Source of the DNA: Tubiluchus corallicola
Taxonomy: Eukaryota > Priapulida > Priapulimorpha > Priapulimorphida > Tubiluchidae
Reading direction: 5' to 3'
NCBI GenBank assembly: GCA_030141605.1
Contig: JAQGDQ010000944.1
Span: 1-64,000, forward strand
DNA length: 64,000 nucleotides
Position numbers and translations under genes: made by a program. Of this stretch, positions 34,925 to 47,759 are shown piece after piece. The notes beneath the pieces are model-generated. The model had not been told where the DNA came from and searched no databases. It saw only the letters and a list, made by a program, of their open reading frames with translations. Each line of letters opens with the position of its first letter. Within the stretch, counting starts at the first letter, position 1.

Positions 34925-36690
34925 AGCTGATATGAAGCTGATTCTGGAGCAGACATGAAGCTGATCGTGGAGCAGATAAGAAGCTGATTCTGGAGCTGAC
35001 ATGAAGCTGATCGTGGAGCAGATAAGAAGCTGATTCTGGAGCTGACATGAAGCTGATCGTGGAGCAGATAAGAAGCTGATTCTGGAGCTGACATGAAGCT
35101 GATCGTGGAGCAGATAAGAAGCTGATTCTGGAGCTGACATGAAGCTGATCGTGGACAGATAAGAAGCTGATTGTGAAGCAGATATGAAGCTGATTGTGGA
35201 GCAGATATGAAGCTGATTGTGGAGCAGATATGAAGCTGATTGTGGAGCAGATATGAAGCTGATTGTGGAGCAGATATGAAGCTGATTGTGGAGCAGATAT
35301 GGAGCTGATTGTGGAGCAGATATGTAGCNNNNNNNNNNNNNNNNNNNNNNNNNNNNNNNNNNNNNNNNNNNNNNNNNNNNNNNNNNNNNNNNNNNNNNNN
35401 NNNNNNNNNNNNNNNNNNNNNNNNNNNNNNNNNNNNNNNNNNNNNNNNNNNNNNNNNNNNNNNNNNNNNNNNNNNNNNNNNNNNNNNNNNNNNNNNNNNN
35501 NNNNNNNNNNNNNNNNNNNNNNNNNNNNNNNNNNNNNNNNNNNNNNNNNNNNNNNNNNNNNNNNNNNNNNNNNNNNNNNNNNNNNNNNNNNNNNNNNNNN
35601 NNNNNNNNNNNNNNNNNNNNNNNNNNNNNNNNNNNNNNNNNNNNNNNNNNNNNNNNNNNNNNNNNNNNNNNNNNNNNNNNNNNGTGGAGCAGATATGAAG
35701 CTGATTGTGGAGCAGATATGAAGCTGATCATGAAGCAGATATGAAGCTGATTGTGGAGCAAACATGAAGCTGATTATGGAGAAGATATGAAGCTGATTCT
35801 GGAGCAGATATGAAGCTGATCGTGGAGCAGATATGAAGCTGATCATGGAGCAGATATGAAGCTGATTGTGGAGCAGATATGAAGCTGATTGTGGAGCAGA
35901 TATGAAGCTGATTGTGGAGCAGATATGAAGCTGATTGTGGAGCAGATATGAAGCTGATTGTGGAGCAGATATGAAGCTGATTGTGGAGCAGATATGAAGC
36001 TGATTGTGGAGCAGATATGAAGCTGGTTGTGGAGCAGATATGAAGCTGATTGTGGAGCAGATATGAAGCTGATCATGAAGCAGATATGAAGCTGATTGTG
36101 GAGCAAACATGAAGCTGATTATGGAGAAGATATGAAGCTGATTCTGGAGCAGATATGAAGCTGATCGTGGAGCTGATTATGAAGCTGATTGTGGAGCAGA
36201 TATGAAGCTGATTCTGGAGCAGATATGAAGCTGATCGTGGAGCTGGTTATGGAGCAGATATGAAGCTGATTGCAGAGCAGGTATGAAGCTGATTGTGAGC
36301 AGATATGAAGCTGATTGTGGAGCAGATATGAAGCTGATTGTGGAGCAGATATGAAGCTGATTGTGGAACAGATATGAAGCTGATCATGGAGCAGATATGA
36401 AGCTGATCATGAAGCAGATATGAAGCTGATTGTGGAGCAGATATGAAGCTGATTGTGGAGCAGATATGAAGCTGGTTGTGGAGCAGATAAGAAGCTGATT
36501 GTGGAGCAGATATGAAGCTGATTGTGGAGCAGATATGAAGCTGGTTGTGGAGCAGATATGAAGCTGATTGTGGAGCAGATATGAAGCTGATTGTGGAGCA
36601 GATATGAAGCTGATTGTGGAGCAGATATGAAGCTGATTGTGGAGCAGATAAGAAGCTGATTGTGGAGCAAATATGTAGCTATATAAAGTT
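34925..36690. repeat. 23-bp intronic array (contains assembly gap)
   Basis: Units of AGCTGATTGTGGAGCAGATA plus TGA, with GAAGCTGATCATGAAG-type variants. The left part (34930-35160) has a 46-bp dimeric period. True length is unknown because of the internal gap. The ORFs crossing it, including the 421-codon one, run through N and are not genes. Confidence 0.95.
35329..35683. other. Assembly gap (355 N)
   Basis: A run of N within the 23-bp array; the repeat probably prevented assembly. Confidence 1.
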
Positions 36691-36764
36691 TAGCTAGATT
36701 CGACTGTTAATTACTTGCTATATTTAGTTACTAATGACAACAGTAACGTAGTAAAAACAGTTAC

Positions 36765-36995
36765 CTGTGTTATCATGCCAAATTCTTAGTTTTGTTAGTT
36801 CACCTAGGCTAAGCATGTTTGGAAAATGAAAGACATCCTCTTGACCTCTTTCAAACTTGTCTCTGTGCGTGTCGGATTCATGGAGATACAACTCACCGGA
36901 GTCACCAAAGCTTCCAAATAGAATGACATAGACATTAGCATCAGTACCGGCACTACGCTGATCTGCGGTTTTCACTCTTATAGTGTAAGTTGTAC
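36765..36995 (-). CDS. LOXHD1: LOXHD1-like exon, first half of PLAT domain 3
   Basis: Encodes [20 protein letters not shown], then [20 protein letters not shown] and [13 protein letters not shown], ending [11 protein letters not shown]. It has the PLAT signature [13 protein letters not shown] and the LxIWHDN strand. The acceptor CCGTAG (36996-36997) and donor ACAG|GTAACT (36763-36764) give phases that join both neighbours. The junction to the next exon reads HDNTGLGSSWHLE, a typical PLAT sequence. Confidence 0.92.
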
Positions 36996-37184
36996 CTACG
37001 GGAAAGTAAAATGGTTACAGAGTGGAGATTAAAGTCAACAAAGTAACATTCTGGGCAAGAGTAATAGTAATAGTAAGTAAAATTGTAGTGAATAGTAGTA
37101 AAATAATAGTAATATAACAAATTAAACTGTGAAATTTCAGGGTTTTTTTTGCCGTATTTAAATTCAAATGTGGAGCAAAAATTC

Positions 37185-37490
37185 ATAAAAAAGTAAACGA
37201 GGTAACGTAAAAAAGTAAACGAGGTAATGTAAAAAAGGGAATGAGATAATGTAAAAAAGTAAACAATATAACGTAGAAAAGTAAATGAGATAACGTAGAA
37301 AGTAAATGACGTAACGTAAAAAAGTAAATGAGATAACGTAAAAAAGTAAACAATATAACGTAAAAAAGTAAATGAGATAACGTAGAAAAGTAAATAAGAT
37401 AATGTAAAAAAGTAAATGAGATAACGTAAAAAAGTAAATGAGATAATGTAAAAAAGTAAATGAGATAACGTAGAAAAGTAAATGTAAATG
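37185..37490. repeat. ~21-bp intronic array
   Basis: Units of AAAAAGTAAATGAGATAACGT, about fourteen copies with small variants. Confidence 0.92.
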
Positions 37491-37524
37491 AAAAATTGGA
37501 TAAGTTTACCATTCCCCACACAAT

Positions 37525-38150
37525 TTAAATACCCTAACCCTAACCCTAACCCAACCCGAATCCTAAACCTAACCCAACCCCAACCCAAATGTTAACTCTC
37601 ACTAACTCAACCCTAACCCTAATCCTAACCCTAACCCTAATCCCAACCATTACCCAAACCTAATCCCAACCATTACCCAACCCTAATCCCAACCATTACC
37701 CAACCCTAATCCCAACCATTACCCAACCCTAATCCCAACCATTACCCAACCCTAATCCCAACCATTACCCAACCCTAATCCCAACCATTACCCAACCATT
37801 ACCCAAACCTAATCCCAACCATTACCCAACCCTAATCCCAACCCTAACCAAACACTAACCCTAACCCTAATCCCAACCATTACCCAACCCTAATCCCAAC
37901 CATTACCCAACCCTAATCCCAACCATTACCCAACCCTAATCCCAACCATTACCCAACCCTAATCCCAACCCTAACCCAACACCCCTAACCCTGACGCTAA
38001 ACCAACGCTAATCCCTAACTATAATACCAACCCTAACTGTAACCCTAACACCGACCCTAACCCTAACTCAATGTCGACCCTAATCCTAACTCAATGCCGA
38101 CCCTAATCCTAACTCTAACTCTAAACCTAACCCTAATCCTAATCTGCTTC
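37525..38150. repeat. Interstitial telomere-like array
   Basis: CCCTAA-type hexamers at both ends, with a central block of ~24-bp units (AACCCTAATCCCAACCATTA plus CCC-type bases). It degenerates towards 38150 (CCGACCCTAATCCTAACTC). Confidence 0.9.
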
Positions 38151-38265
38151 ACAAACTAATTTCTTGTGTAGGGGAATTGTAAACTTTAACTCAAGCAATT
38201 TCCAGTACAAAAAAGTACAAAAACGTTTCTACTCATGTTAAATTACTTATTAAAGGTGATCTTAC

Positions 38266-38386
38266 TTTTCAAAGAAGTTTTTCCCATCACGTTGGCTGGT
38301 ACGTCTCGAATTCTCTTATCTGCTGAAAACCAGTCTGAACAATTGAACGTTGTCTCATCTCCAGTTGCCAGGTTTAGCATCTCAAT
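38266..38386 (-). CDS. LOXHD1: LOXHD1-like exon, end of PLAT domain 2
   Basis: Encodes IEMLNLATGDETTFNCSDWF and SADKRIRDVPANVMGKTSLK. FNCSDWF replaces the usual FPCxxWL. Acceptor TTTTAG (phase 0), donor AAAA|GTAAGA (phase 1), which joins to TTYTIRVK. Confidence 0.88.
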
Positions 38387-38409
38387 CTAAAATTAGTCGA
38401 TGATAAGCC

Positions 38410-38776
38410 TTTTTGCAGTTCCAGCGATTGGTGATGATCGTGCAAAGGTCAAAGGTTAAGTGTACCAGACAACGCATTTGTGTACACTTGACAAAGCCTC
38501 CCAGCCCAAGCTATTGTAATGTAGTAACAGTTTTAACAGCTAGGTAGAATCTTACCTAGTTCATTTTTTCTCGTTCCCAAGTAAGATCCTGCTAGTAAAT
38601 CATTCTATGCGCTGACGAATGCATAGTTAAGTAGAGTCAGTAGTGAAACAAGTGAAGTTACTGAACTGACTCAGCAGACGGCATTGCTTTACCCACATGT
38701 CACGTGATGGTTGTAGTTAAGACACATTGCTATGGTACACTTAACCTTTGACCTGCAGCAACTGCTCGTGCGCAGT
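38410..38776 (+). mobile_element. DR1-bearing MITE, copy 3
   Basis: Begins TTTTTGCAGTTCCAGCGATT. AGGTCAAAGGTTA lies at 38446-38458 and its inverse at 38742-38754. It aligns along most of its length with copy 2. Confidence 0.7.
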
Positions 38777-38794
38777 AATATATATGTATGTATG

Positions 38795-39105
<311 letters not shown>

Positions 39106-39195
39106 CATATTTAAAATCTTGTATGTATTATAAGTGCAAATAACATTAATTAAAATATCTAAAAAACAAATAAGATTAGATAAAAAACAACCTAC

Positions 39196-39282
39196 CGATT
39201 CCAAAAACCAATCAGGTCGGCTGCCCTTCCCACTTAATGCAATTCTAATCTTAGTAAGTGGAGCAACGTCATCGAATTCCAT
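39196..39282 (-). CDS. LOXHD1: LOXHD1-like exon, middle of PLAT domain 2
   Basis: A 29-codon exon encoding MEFDDVAPLTKIRIALSGKG and SRPDWFLES. This is the PLAT segment between the FERGRTDV strand and the C-terminal strands. Acceptor TTATAG, donor TCG|GTAGGT, phase 0 at both ends. The initial ATG is internal to the protein, not a start. Confidence 0.88.
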
Positions 39283-39544
39283 CTATAAATAAACAAAAAC
39301 ATCCAGTCAGACTTATTAGCAATTTATTTGTACACAAATAACCAAATGCAAAAATATCACTTTTACATGGACTTCAGTTAAAGCATTGTAAATGGTTGTG
39401 CCATGACTTAAGTTAGTTCATTATCGAGGTTGAACCACTGAACCAGCAGATGTGTCTTAACCACGCTTGAGCGTGAATAGGCTTAGCTCCTCCCTCACAT
39501 AGATAAATAGCCATGGGAGCAATGGTAAATAAAAGCAGTTGGCT

Positions 39545-39630
39545 GAGTATTGAACCCACAGTCACCAATTCGTTCCCTGACCAGGGTCGGCATTGTTTAA
39601 CTTTGGTGACTAAGCACTGTCTAACCACTT
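39545..39630 (-). mobile_element. 5S rRNA-derived SINE relic
   Basis: On the minus strand, GTCACCAAAGTTAAACAATG and GCCGACCCTGGTCAG are followed by GGTGACTGTGGGTTCAATAC. These match the internal promoter half of metazoan 5S rRNA (A box AGTTAAGCAACG, C box GGGTGACC). The 5' and 3' parts of 5S are missing or diverged, so it is not a functional 5S gene. It resembles the 5S-headed SINE3 class. A body may extend left to about 39420. Confidence 0.6.
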
Positions 39631-39701
39631 CAATAACTGTCTAACCACTTCAATGACTAACCGAATACCATAAAGCAAAAATAAAGAAAAACTGCTCAAA
39701 C

Positions 39702-39862
39702 CTTGATGACATCAGTTCTTCCCCTTTCAAATCTCTCTCCCTCTTTAGGTAACACCATCTCCGCTGTACTTCCATTCTCACCAAAAACAGTCATGGTGAT
39801 GACGGAATCCGTTCCTGCATCTTTAACATCACCGGTAATGATGGTCAGTTCGTATGGAATAA
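39702..39862 (-). CDS. LOXHD1: LOXHD1-like exon, start of PLAT domain 2
   Basis: Encodes IPYELTIITGDVKDAGTDSV, then ITMTVFGENGSTAEMVLPKE and GERFERGRTDVIK. Acceptor TTTACAG (39863-39864), donor AAG|GTTTGA (39700-39701). It begins in phase 1, the same phase in which the exon at 61849-62038 ends, so the two can be joined across the 22-kb interval (giving FKPLIPYEL). Confidence 0.92.
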
Positions 39863-40684
39863 CTGTAAAAAAACTTTTTCAATAAGACACACTCAATAAA
39901 AGTGAAAAGATGGAAAATTACAGCAAAGTAAACAGTTTGAGGAGAATTTTATGTGCATACCTTACATATATGCGTTTCCTTTAAATCTAAATTAAACCTT
40001 GCTTATATAGTTTAAACACTACAACTTTATTAGAGCTTTTAATTTATGTAGTTAAAAAAATCATGTAGAGCAACAGAAGAGAAATTGATACAGTAAATTA
40101 TGCACTAATCATGTATTATAAATACATAATTTTGTAATACATAATTAGTACATAAGTGGATAGTTTACTGTATCAATTTGTTTTCTACTGGTCTGTTTTT
40201 TCATTACTTATTTGGCTTTTGTAAATACATAATTAGTGCACAATTTACTGTATCAATTTCTTTTCTTCAGGTCGGTTAGGGTTTTTCTTGATGTATTTTG
40301 GACCTACTTTATACATTTTATAATTTTACGTGAATTTATTATGTTAGTGGTATGTGATGTTAGAATTGTACCTATTGTAAAGTGTGCTAGAGCACATAGA
40401 TATGGAGCTATGGAAAAGTAGAATAAACTTAAATTTAAACCATGTTTTCCAGGCAAACTGGCCACGATATAAACGCTAAGTGATGAAGGTTTCAAAAAAT
40501 GTTATTGTACGATTTTAATTTCTGTGAACACGTAGCATCAGAAAGCCAAAATACAAAGAAAAACCCAAAAACACTCGGAACACGAAGGCAAAGTATCATT
40601 ACTAACCACATCACTATTAAATTTGGTAAATGTATATGGAACCTTGTGAAATTTAATATAATATTTAATTGCTGGAGTGTTTTA
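39863..40684. other. Intronic, nothing recognised
   Basis: Very AT-rich. 40060-40270 holds near-repeated sequence around CAGTAAATTATGCACTAATC and its inverse. No further PLAT exon found. Confidence 0.45.
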
Positions 40685-40985
40685 ATGTACAACTGTTTGT
40701 GGTGTCTTCCTAAGAAAAGGTTCAACAACAATATTGTCATAACTAAACAACAACGTATGTTTTAATCAGTTAAATATCATGTCAGTGACATAACTGTTTG
40801 TGGTGTCTTCGTAAGAAAAGCGTCAACAGCAATATTGTCATAACTAAACAACTACATATGTTACTCAATTAAATGACATGTTAAGGCATAACTGTTTGTG
40901 GTGTCTTGCTAAGAAAAGCGCCAACAGTTCTATTGTCATTACTAAACAATTACGTATGTGTTAACCAATTAAATATCATATTAAA
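40685..40985. repeat. ~108-bp tandem repeat, 3 copies
   Basis: Units contain AACTGTTTGTGGTGTCTTC and ATTGTCATAACTAAACAAC; copies are moderately diverged. Confidence 0.85.
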
Positions 40986-42130
40986 CTAAGAAGCTTTTTA
41001 AAAATAAACTGTTACGGTCAAAGTTTAAAATATTTTCGCTCATTTACATCAATTAAGTCACATGAGAATTAATGTATTAAAAGCAAAATATGAAACGCAT
41101 TTTTTAAACTATGTAATTTCTAAATCAGATTCTATGTCCCGGTATTTCTAATGCTCCCAGTGTGCAATATTTTTGCCTTTATCTTATTTTGTGGACCCTT
41201 CGGAAATAACTAATAGTTTTGTGATTGTTGGTTAAAGTGTTATCCACGTTAAATAAAGAATTATAATAATAATAATTGGCGATGAATTCATAAATCTTAG
41301 CATAAACAATATTGAACAGATGATGTTTCATCGATAAATTACTATTTTAGAAAAGTCATTGTCAATCCAAAGCATCTCTAGTGAATAAATGTTTGCATCA
41401 TTTTATCGATAGTGCCTATGTAACTGCACGTATTGATGAGTGCTGCCATCTGGCGAACAATGGCAGAGTTTTCTTCGGCAAGGAATAACTGACGAAGAAT
41501 GCTTGAGATGGCTGTTACTTGGAGAAGGAAAAAACCCTGCAGGCTGCCTATTGAAGGATATAATGGTCAAGCCTACTGAAGGACATAATGGTCAAAAGAA
41601 GAAGCATTGTGAATGTTGAACTTTAAAGCTGAAAAGTAATATATATTTAACTCTGCATAACGGCGGTATATAACATTCATAAACCCAAATTTTGTTTTGC
41701 GGTGCTGAAGCATTCGTACAAGCATGTGCATACTTCAGCGTTTTTGAGTAGAAAATTAGCCTACTAGTACAATATACGTTGCTATTCGCCCTGATATAAA
41801 AAGGATTTAGGCACCGGACGGATGGATGGACAGTACCGTACCAAGCAACCTACTTGTATGACGTTCGACAGGACAGTGATTGCAGATACAGTACATGCAT
41901 CACAAATAACTTGCGAGAACGTAGACTGTTTAACAAACTTCGGTACACTGACAGTCAAACTATACTACGCACTATTGTAGGCGTTAATGTTTCGAAAACT
42001 GCCATTGTTGTAGGCGTAATTGTCTACGCAATAATTACTGTTGTTGCAACGTAAATAGAAAAATGATGCAGTAAGGAAAGGATGATAATAACCATTAGCA
42101 AAATCAGAATTTTCTTTCGGATTATTTAGT
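40986..42130. other. Intronic or intergenic, no gene seen
   Basis: Unique sequence with a short duplicated ACTGAAGGACATAATGGTCA near 41550-41595. GTGCTGCCATCTGGCGAACA (about 41440) resembles transposon ends. No exon recognised. Confidence 0.45.
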
Positions 42131-42146
42131 GGCCCTGAAAAGGGCC
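42131..42146 (-). terminator. H2A mRNA 3' stem-loop
   Basis: On the minus strand GGCCCTTTTCAGGGCC, a perfect 6-bp stem with a TTTC loop, lies 35 bp after the stop. The purine-rich downstream element GAAAGAAAATTCTGATTTTG follows. It directs cleavage without polyadenylation. Confidence 0.97.
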
Positions 42147-42181
42147 GGTTGGTTTTATTGGTTTGCAACGAAGATCATCAT

Positions 42182-42901
<720 letters not shown>

Positions 42902-43270
42902 ATGCCTCCTAAACCAAGTGGAAAAGCTGCGAAGAAAGCTGGCAAAGCCCAGAAGAGACCAACTTCTGACAAGAAGAGGAAGCGAAAGAGAAAGGAAAGC
43001 TACAGCATTTACATCTACAAGGTGTTGAAGCAAGTTCACCCAGATACTGGAATCTCTAGCAAAGCTATGAGCATCATGAACAGTTTCGTCAATGATCTGT
43101 TCGAGAGAATCTCTGGAGAAGCTTCCCGTCTTGCTCATTACAACAAACGTTCCACCATCACAAGCAGAGAGATCCAGACTGCTGTGCGTCTTCTTCTTCC
43201 AGGAGAGTTGGCTAAGCACGCTGTGAGTGAAGGAACCAAGGCAGTGACCAAATACACCAGCTCCAAGTAA
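42902..43270 (+). CDS. H2B: Core histone H2B (replication-dependent)
   Basis: 122 residues starting [20 protein letters not shown], with a basic [20 protein letters not shown] segment and the conserved end [17 protein letters not shown]. That end includes the lysine ubiquitinated in other animals (AVTKYTSSK). Intronless, with its own stem-loop 33 bp after the stop. It pairs with H2A in the nucleosome, and the neighbouring gene supplies that partner. Minor substitutions such as [11 protein letters not shown] are within the normal range. Confidence 0.98.
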   Translation: MPPKPSGKAAKKAGKAQKRPTSDKKRKRKRKESYSIYIYKVLKQVHPDTGISSKAMSIMNSFVNDLFERISGEASRLAHYNKRSTITSREIQTAVRLLLPGELAKHAVSEGTKAVTKYTSSK

Positions 43271-43303
43271 ACTGCTGAAATGATTCTACCAATAAAACCA
43301 ACC

Positions 43304-43319
43304 GGCCCTTTTCAGGGCC
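43304..43319 (+). terminator. H2B mRNA 3' stem-loop
   Basis: GGCCCTTTTCAGGGCC followed by the downstream element GAGAGAAAATTCTGATTTTG, nearly identical to that of the other three histone genes here. Confidence 0.97.
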
Positions 43320-43320
43320 A

Positions 43321-43959
43321 TCATACCTATCCGAGAGAAAATTCTGATTTTGCTAAATAAATCACTGACTTGTAGGAATCACGTGTCGCCAAATATGATT
43401 TATCAAACTGACAAAATTTGGTTTGATAGTAAACATACTGTGAAAACTGATTATTATTTGGTGATAAAAACAATTCACGATAAATTATGTTCGTTACAAG
43501 GGATTTATCGTTTTAGTCGGATTGAATCAACTTTCCGAGGTGTGAACACGGTTTTTGACATTTTCTTGGGTACCAGACAAGGTAGAATATTAGAACTGAA
43601 CCATCATTGACACCCATTTCCCAAATATGATTTACCTGCATAACCCACCTATTTTTCCACTAAATGAACTATAAACTTTTCAACTGTCTATGATACGATG
43701 CGTCTGTTTAACGACTAAAATGTCCATTCTTGAATTTTTATTTTGCAACGAGAGTAGAAAGTGCTAACAAACAGATTTTTGTCTACATATCACGATTAAT
43801 TTTACAAAAATTGAGCCTATGTGGCAAGTTTAGCGTCTTTCGTGCAATTTTATTCCACACTGTTTAAGATACAGCATTCAAATACTCAACTAGAACAAAT
43901 ACAATACAACTATCAATTTATTTACACAGCATAGAGGGCGTATGCTATGCAGTTCATCC
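43321..43959. other. No gene seen
   Basis: Unique sequence; an 86-codon ORF at 43350-43610 has no recognisable features. Confidence 0.45.
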
Positions 43960-44660
43960 ATGGGCGTAGCCAGGTTCTAAAATGAGGGGGAGCAAGCACA
44001 TAAAAAGGGCGCAGCGACACATGAAGCAATGTCTATCGCTCTATATACTATAATAATTAGATGCCACTGAGTGCACGTAAGCCTGTAGCGTCGTCTCTTG
44101 TTTCTGTATCAGAACCCCTTGCCCCCCCCCCCTATTAGCTACGCCACTGAGTGCACGTAACCGTGTAGCGTCGTCTCTTGTTTTTGTACCAGAACCGCTT
44201 GCTCCCCGCCCCCCCCATTAGCTACGCCACTGAGTACACGTAAGCCTGTAGCGTCGTCTCTTGTTTCTGTATCAGAACCCCTTGCTCCCCCCTATTAGCT
44301 ACGCCACTGAGTGCACGTAAGCGTGTAGCGTCGTCTCTTGTTTCTGCATCAGAACCCCTTGCTCCCCCCCCATTAGCTACGCCACTGAGTGCACGTAAGT
44401 CTGTAGCGTCGTTTTTCTGTATCAGAACCCCTTGCTCCCCCCATTAGCTACGCCACTGAATGCACGTAAGCCTGTAGCGTCGTCTCTTGTTTCTGTATCA
44501 GAACCCCTTGCTCCCCCCTATTAGCTACACCACTGAGTGCACGTAAGCCTGTAGCGTCGTCTCTTGTTTCTGTATCAGAACCTCTTGCTCCCCCCTATTA
44601 GCTACGCCACTGAGTGCACGTGAGCCTGTAGCGTCGTCTCTTGTTTCTGTATCAGAACAG
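43960..44660. mobile_element. DNA-transposon remnant with an amplified terminus
   Basis: The left side reads CATGGGCGTAGCCAGGTTCT. The right side is eight or so ~76-bp units, each with CCCATTAGCTACGCCACTGA, the inverse of a CAGTGGCGTAGCTA-type terminus. Units differ in poly-C length. No transposase is present. Confidence 0.6.
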
Positions 44661-45964
44661 CGACCCTCAGTCACAAACCAGTATTTTGGCGGGAGATTTA
44701 CGTGACTCAGAAATGACCTACCATCCAGTTTAGTTCCCTAGTTTTAGGTAGATCAGCAAAAACGTATTGCAGTAGGTAGTCAACGTAGAATGCGCCGTGT
44801 TTTAATGACGAAAATTCCGAATAAGAAACATCATATGAAAATTATACTGGGCTATGCATTGAAACGGACATTATCAATACTTTTTCGGGCCCGTAAAAGA
44901 TAAATTACGATATGAACAAGGCGCATAGGACCACCTACACATATGCAAATCGTAAATGGAAAATATTGTCTTCGCAAATTAACAAGAACATGATTAGTAG
45001 TGGTGCTACTGGATCGAAAACTTTGCTAAGTAATCGAATATTAAAGGATCACTTTTGTGTCTATGAATGTTATCATAATTGGAAATACAAAAATGTACTC
45101 TTTGGGTGCAAGCCAATATATCACCAATATCCGTGAGTGACCTGACGCCTAATAAACAAACAGTTGCAATGTAGCATAAAGTAATACTGCTGGCTGAGTG
45201 TACTTTCAACATCACATAAAGTAGCACTACTTATAGTGTAAACAAGTTCAGAATTTCAGGGCAACTAAATTTCAGCAAATATGCAAAAAAATGACTCCGT
45301 ATTCTTTGATTGTAAAGCATCAAGAACTAATAATGTTCCCAGATATGACATAAGTTGAAATAGCGTTTTCTGGTCTATAAGCACATGTTGTTCCAAAAAC
45401 TATGTAAAATAAGTAATGACACACGTTCTAACCGTACATGATTTTCACATTAATTACAAGTGCATCGAGTGAAATGTAAAAAGCTTCTAACTGAATTAAC
45501 AGTGTTAGTTCTCCATTTAAATATACGAAACAATCGAATATAGCAAGTATAAAGGCTTGAAAAGCTGCCCGAGTCCAGTATCGTTCTGAGCAATTTCGCT
45601 AGAGGCTTATAGAGTTTATTCATTGAACTTTTTGGGTGTTGGGAGCACAAATTTGGCACCCCCCCTCATCGGATATCACCGCGAGATCTCAGCAATCGAT
45701 TACTGACTTAAAGTAATCGCTACGTACTTGAAATTAGCATTATCGCCCACCATTAACGATTGCTTAAAGTGCATTGCTGTTAGTCATCTGCGACGATGAA
45801 AATATAACACTAACGTTAATGATTAGTAAAATGACGTGTTAATTGCAATAAGAAATGGAAACAACCTAACCGACTAAGTATAGTTTATTATTATGAGGAT
45901 ATTTTTCTGCAGAAATATCTCGTAATAAAAGCAAAATCAGAATTTTCTCTCGGATAGACATGGT
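44661..45964. other. No gene seen
   Basis: Unique sequence between the two histone pairs. ORFs of about 70 codons (44912, 45006, 45450) show no family features. No histone H1 is found. Confidence 0.45.
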
Positions 45965-45980
45965 GGCCCTGAAAAGGGCC
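45965..45980 (-). terminator. H3 mRNA 3' stem-loop
   Basis: GGCCCTTTTCAGGGCC on the minus strand, with the usual downstream element GAGAGAAAATTCTGATTTTG. Confidence 0.97.
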
Positions 45981-46009
45981 GGTTGGTTTAAAATGCAACA
46001 TCTGGTCAT

Positions 46010-47192
<1,183 letters not shown>

Positions 47193-47221
47193 GAGCCGTC
47201 TTTAAAACTGCAAAACCAACC

Positions 47222-47237
47222 GGCCCTTTTCAGGGCC
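47222..47237 (+). terminator. H4 mRNA 3' stem-loop
   Basis: GGCCCTTTTCAGGGCC followed by GAAAGGAAATTCTGATTTTG. Confidence 0.97.
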
Positions 47238-47759
47238 ACCAAATATTTCTGAAAGGAAATTCTGATTTTGCTAATTTTCTCCATACACTAGTGCATGTAT
47301 GTTAAATTTCTGTTATTTTTATTTATTTGACCATTATTAAAATTACAATGAAACAGAAATGCGTACACATACTTTTCCACACTATGCTATTCGTTACCGT
47401 TTTCCATAAGTGAGACCTATAGGTATTTTGAGACAACTCAAGGGTGTTGATACGGTTGTCAGGTAACTGCGATACACACCACCTTATAATTTTCTAAAAT
47501 TATCACAGTAATGTAGTTTGGCCTTCAGCGGTATCGCTTTTAAAGTTTTACGTATTTTTTAAATAAAGGACGTCAAAACTCATTTTATGTGAAGCGGGTT
47601 AAAAAGCTATTAACTAGGCATTTGTGCACATTTGATAAACAAATATTTTACCTGTATGATAATCACAGTGATGCGGTTATATGTCCGCTAACAAAGCTAT
47701 ACTATTTAATTCAAAAATCTATGCATACAGTCGTAAATGAAATTTCCTATTGACATTAA
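47238..47759. other. No gene seen
   Basis: AT-rich spacer between H4 and the LINE 3' end. Confidence 0.5.

Noticed and set aside
34845-36110. 421-codon minus ORF across the assembly gap
   Set aside because: It consists of 23-bp repeats and runs through 355 N.
43985-44660. Possible H1 gene between the histone pairs
   Set aside because: No lysine-rich ORF, stem-loop or H1 globular domain is present; the region is a repeat.
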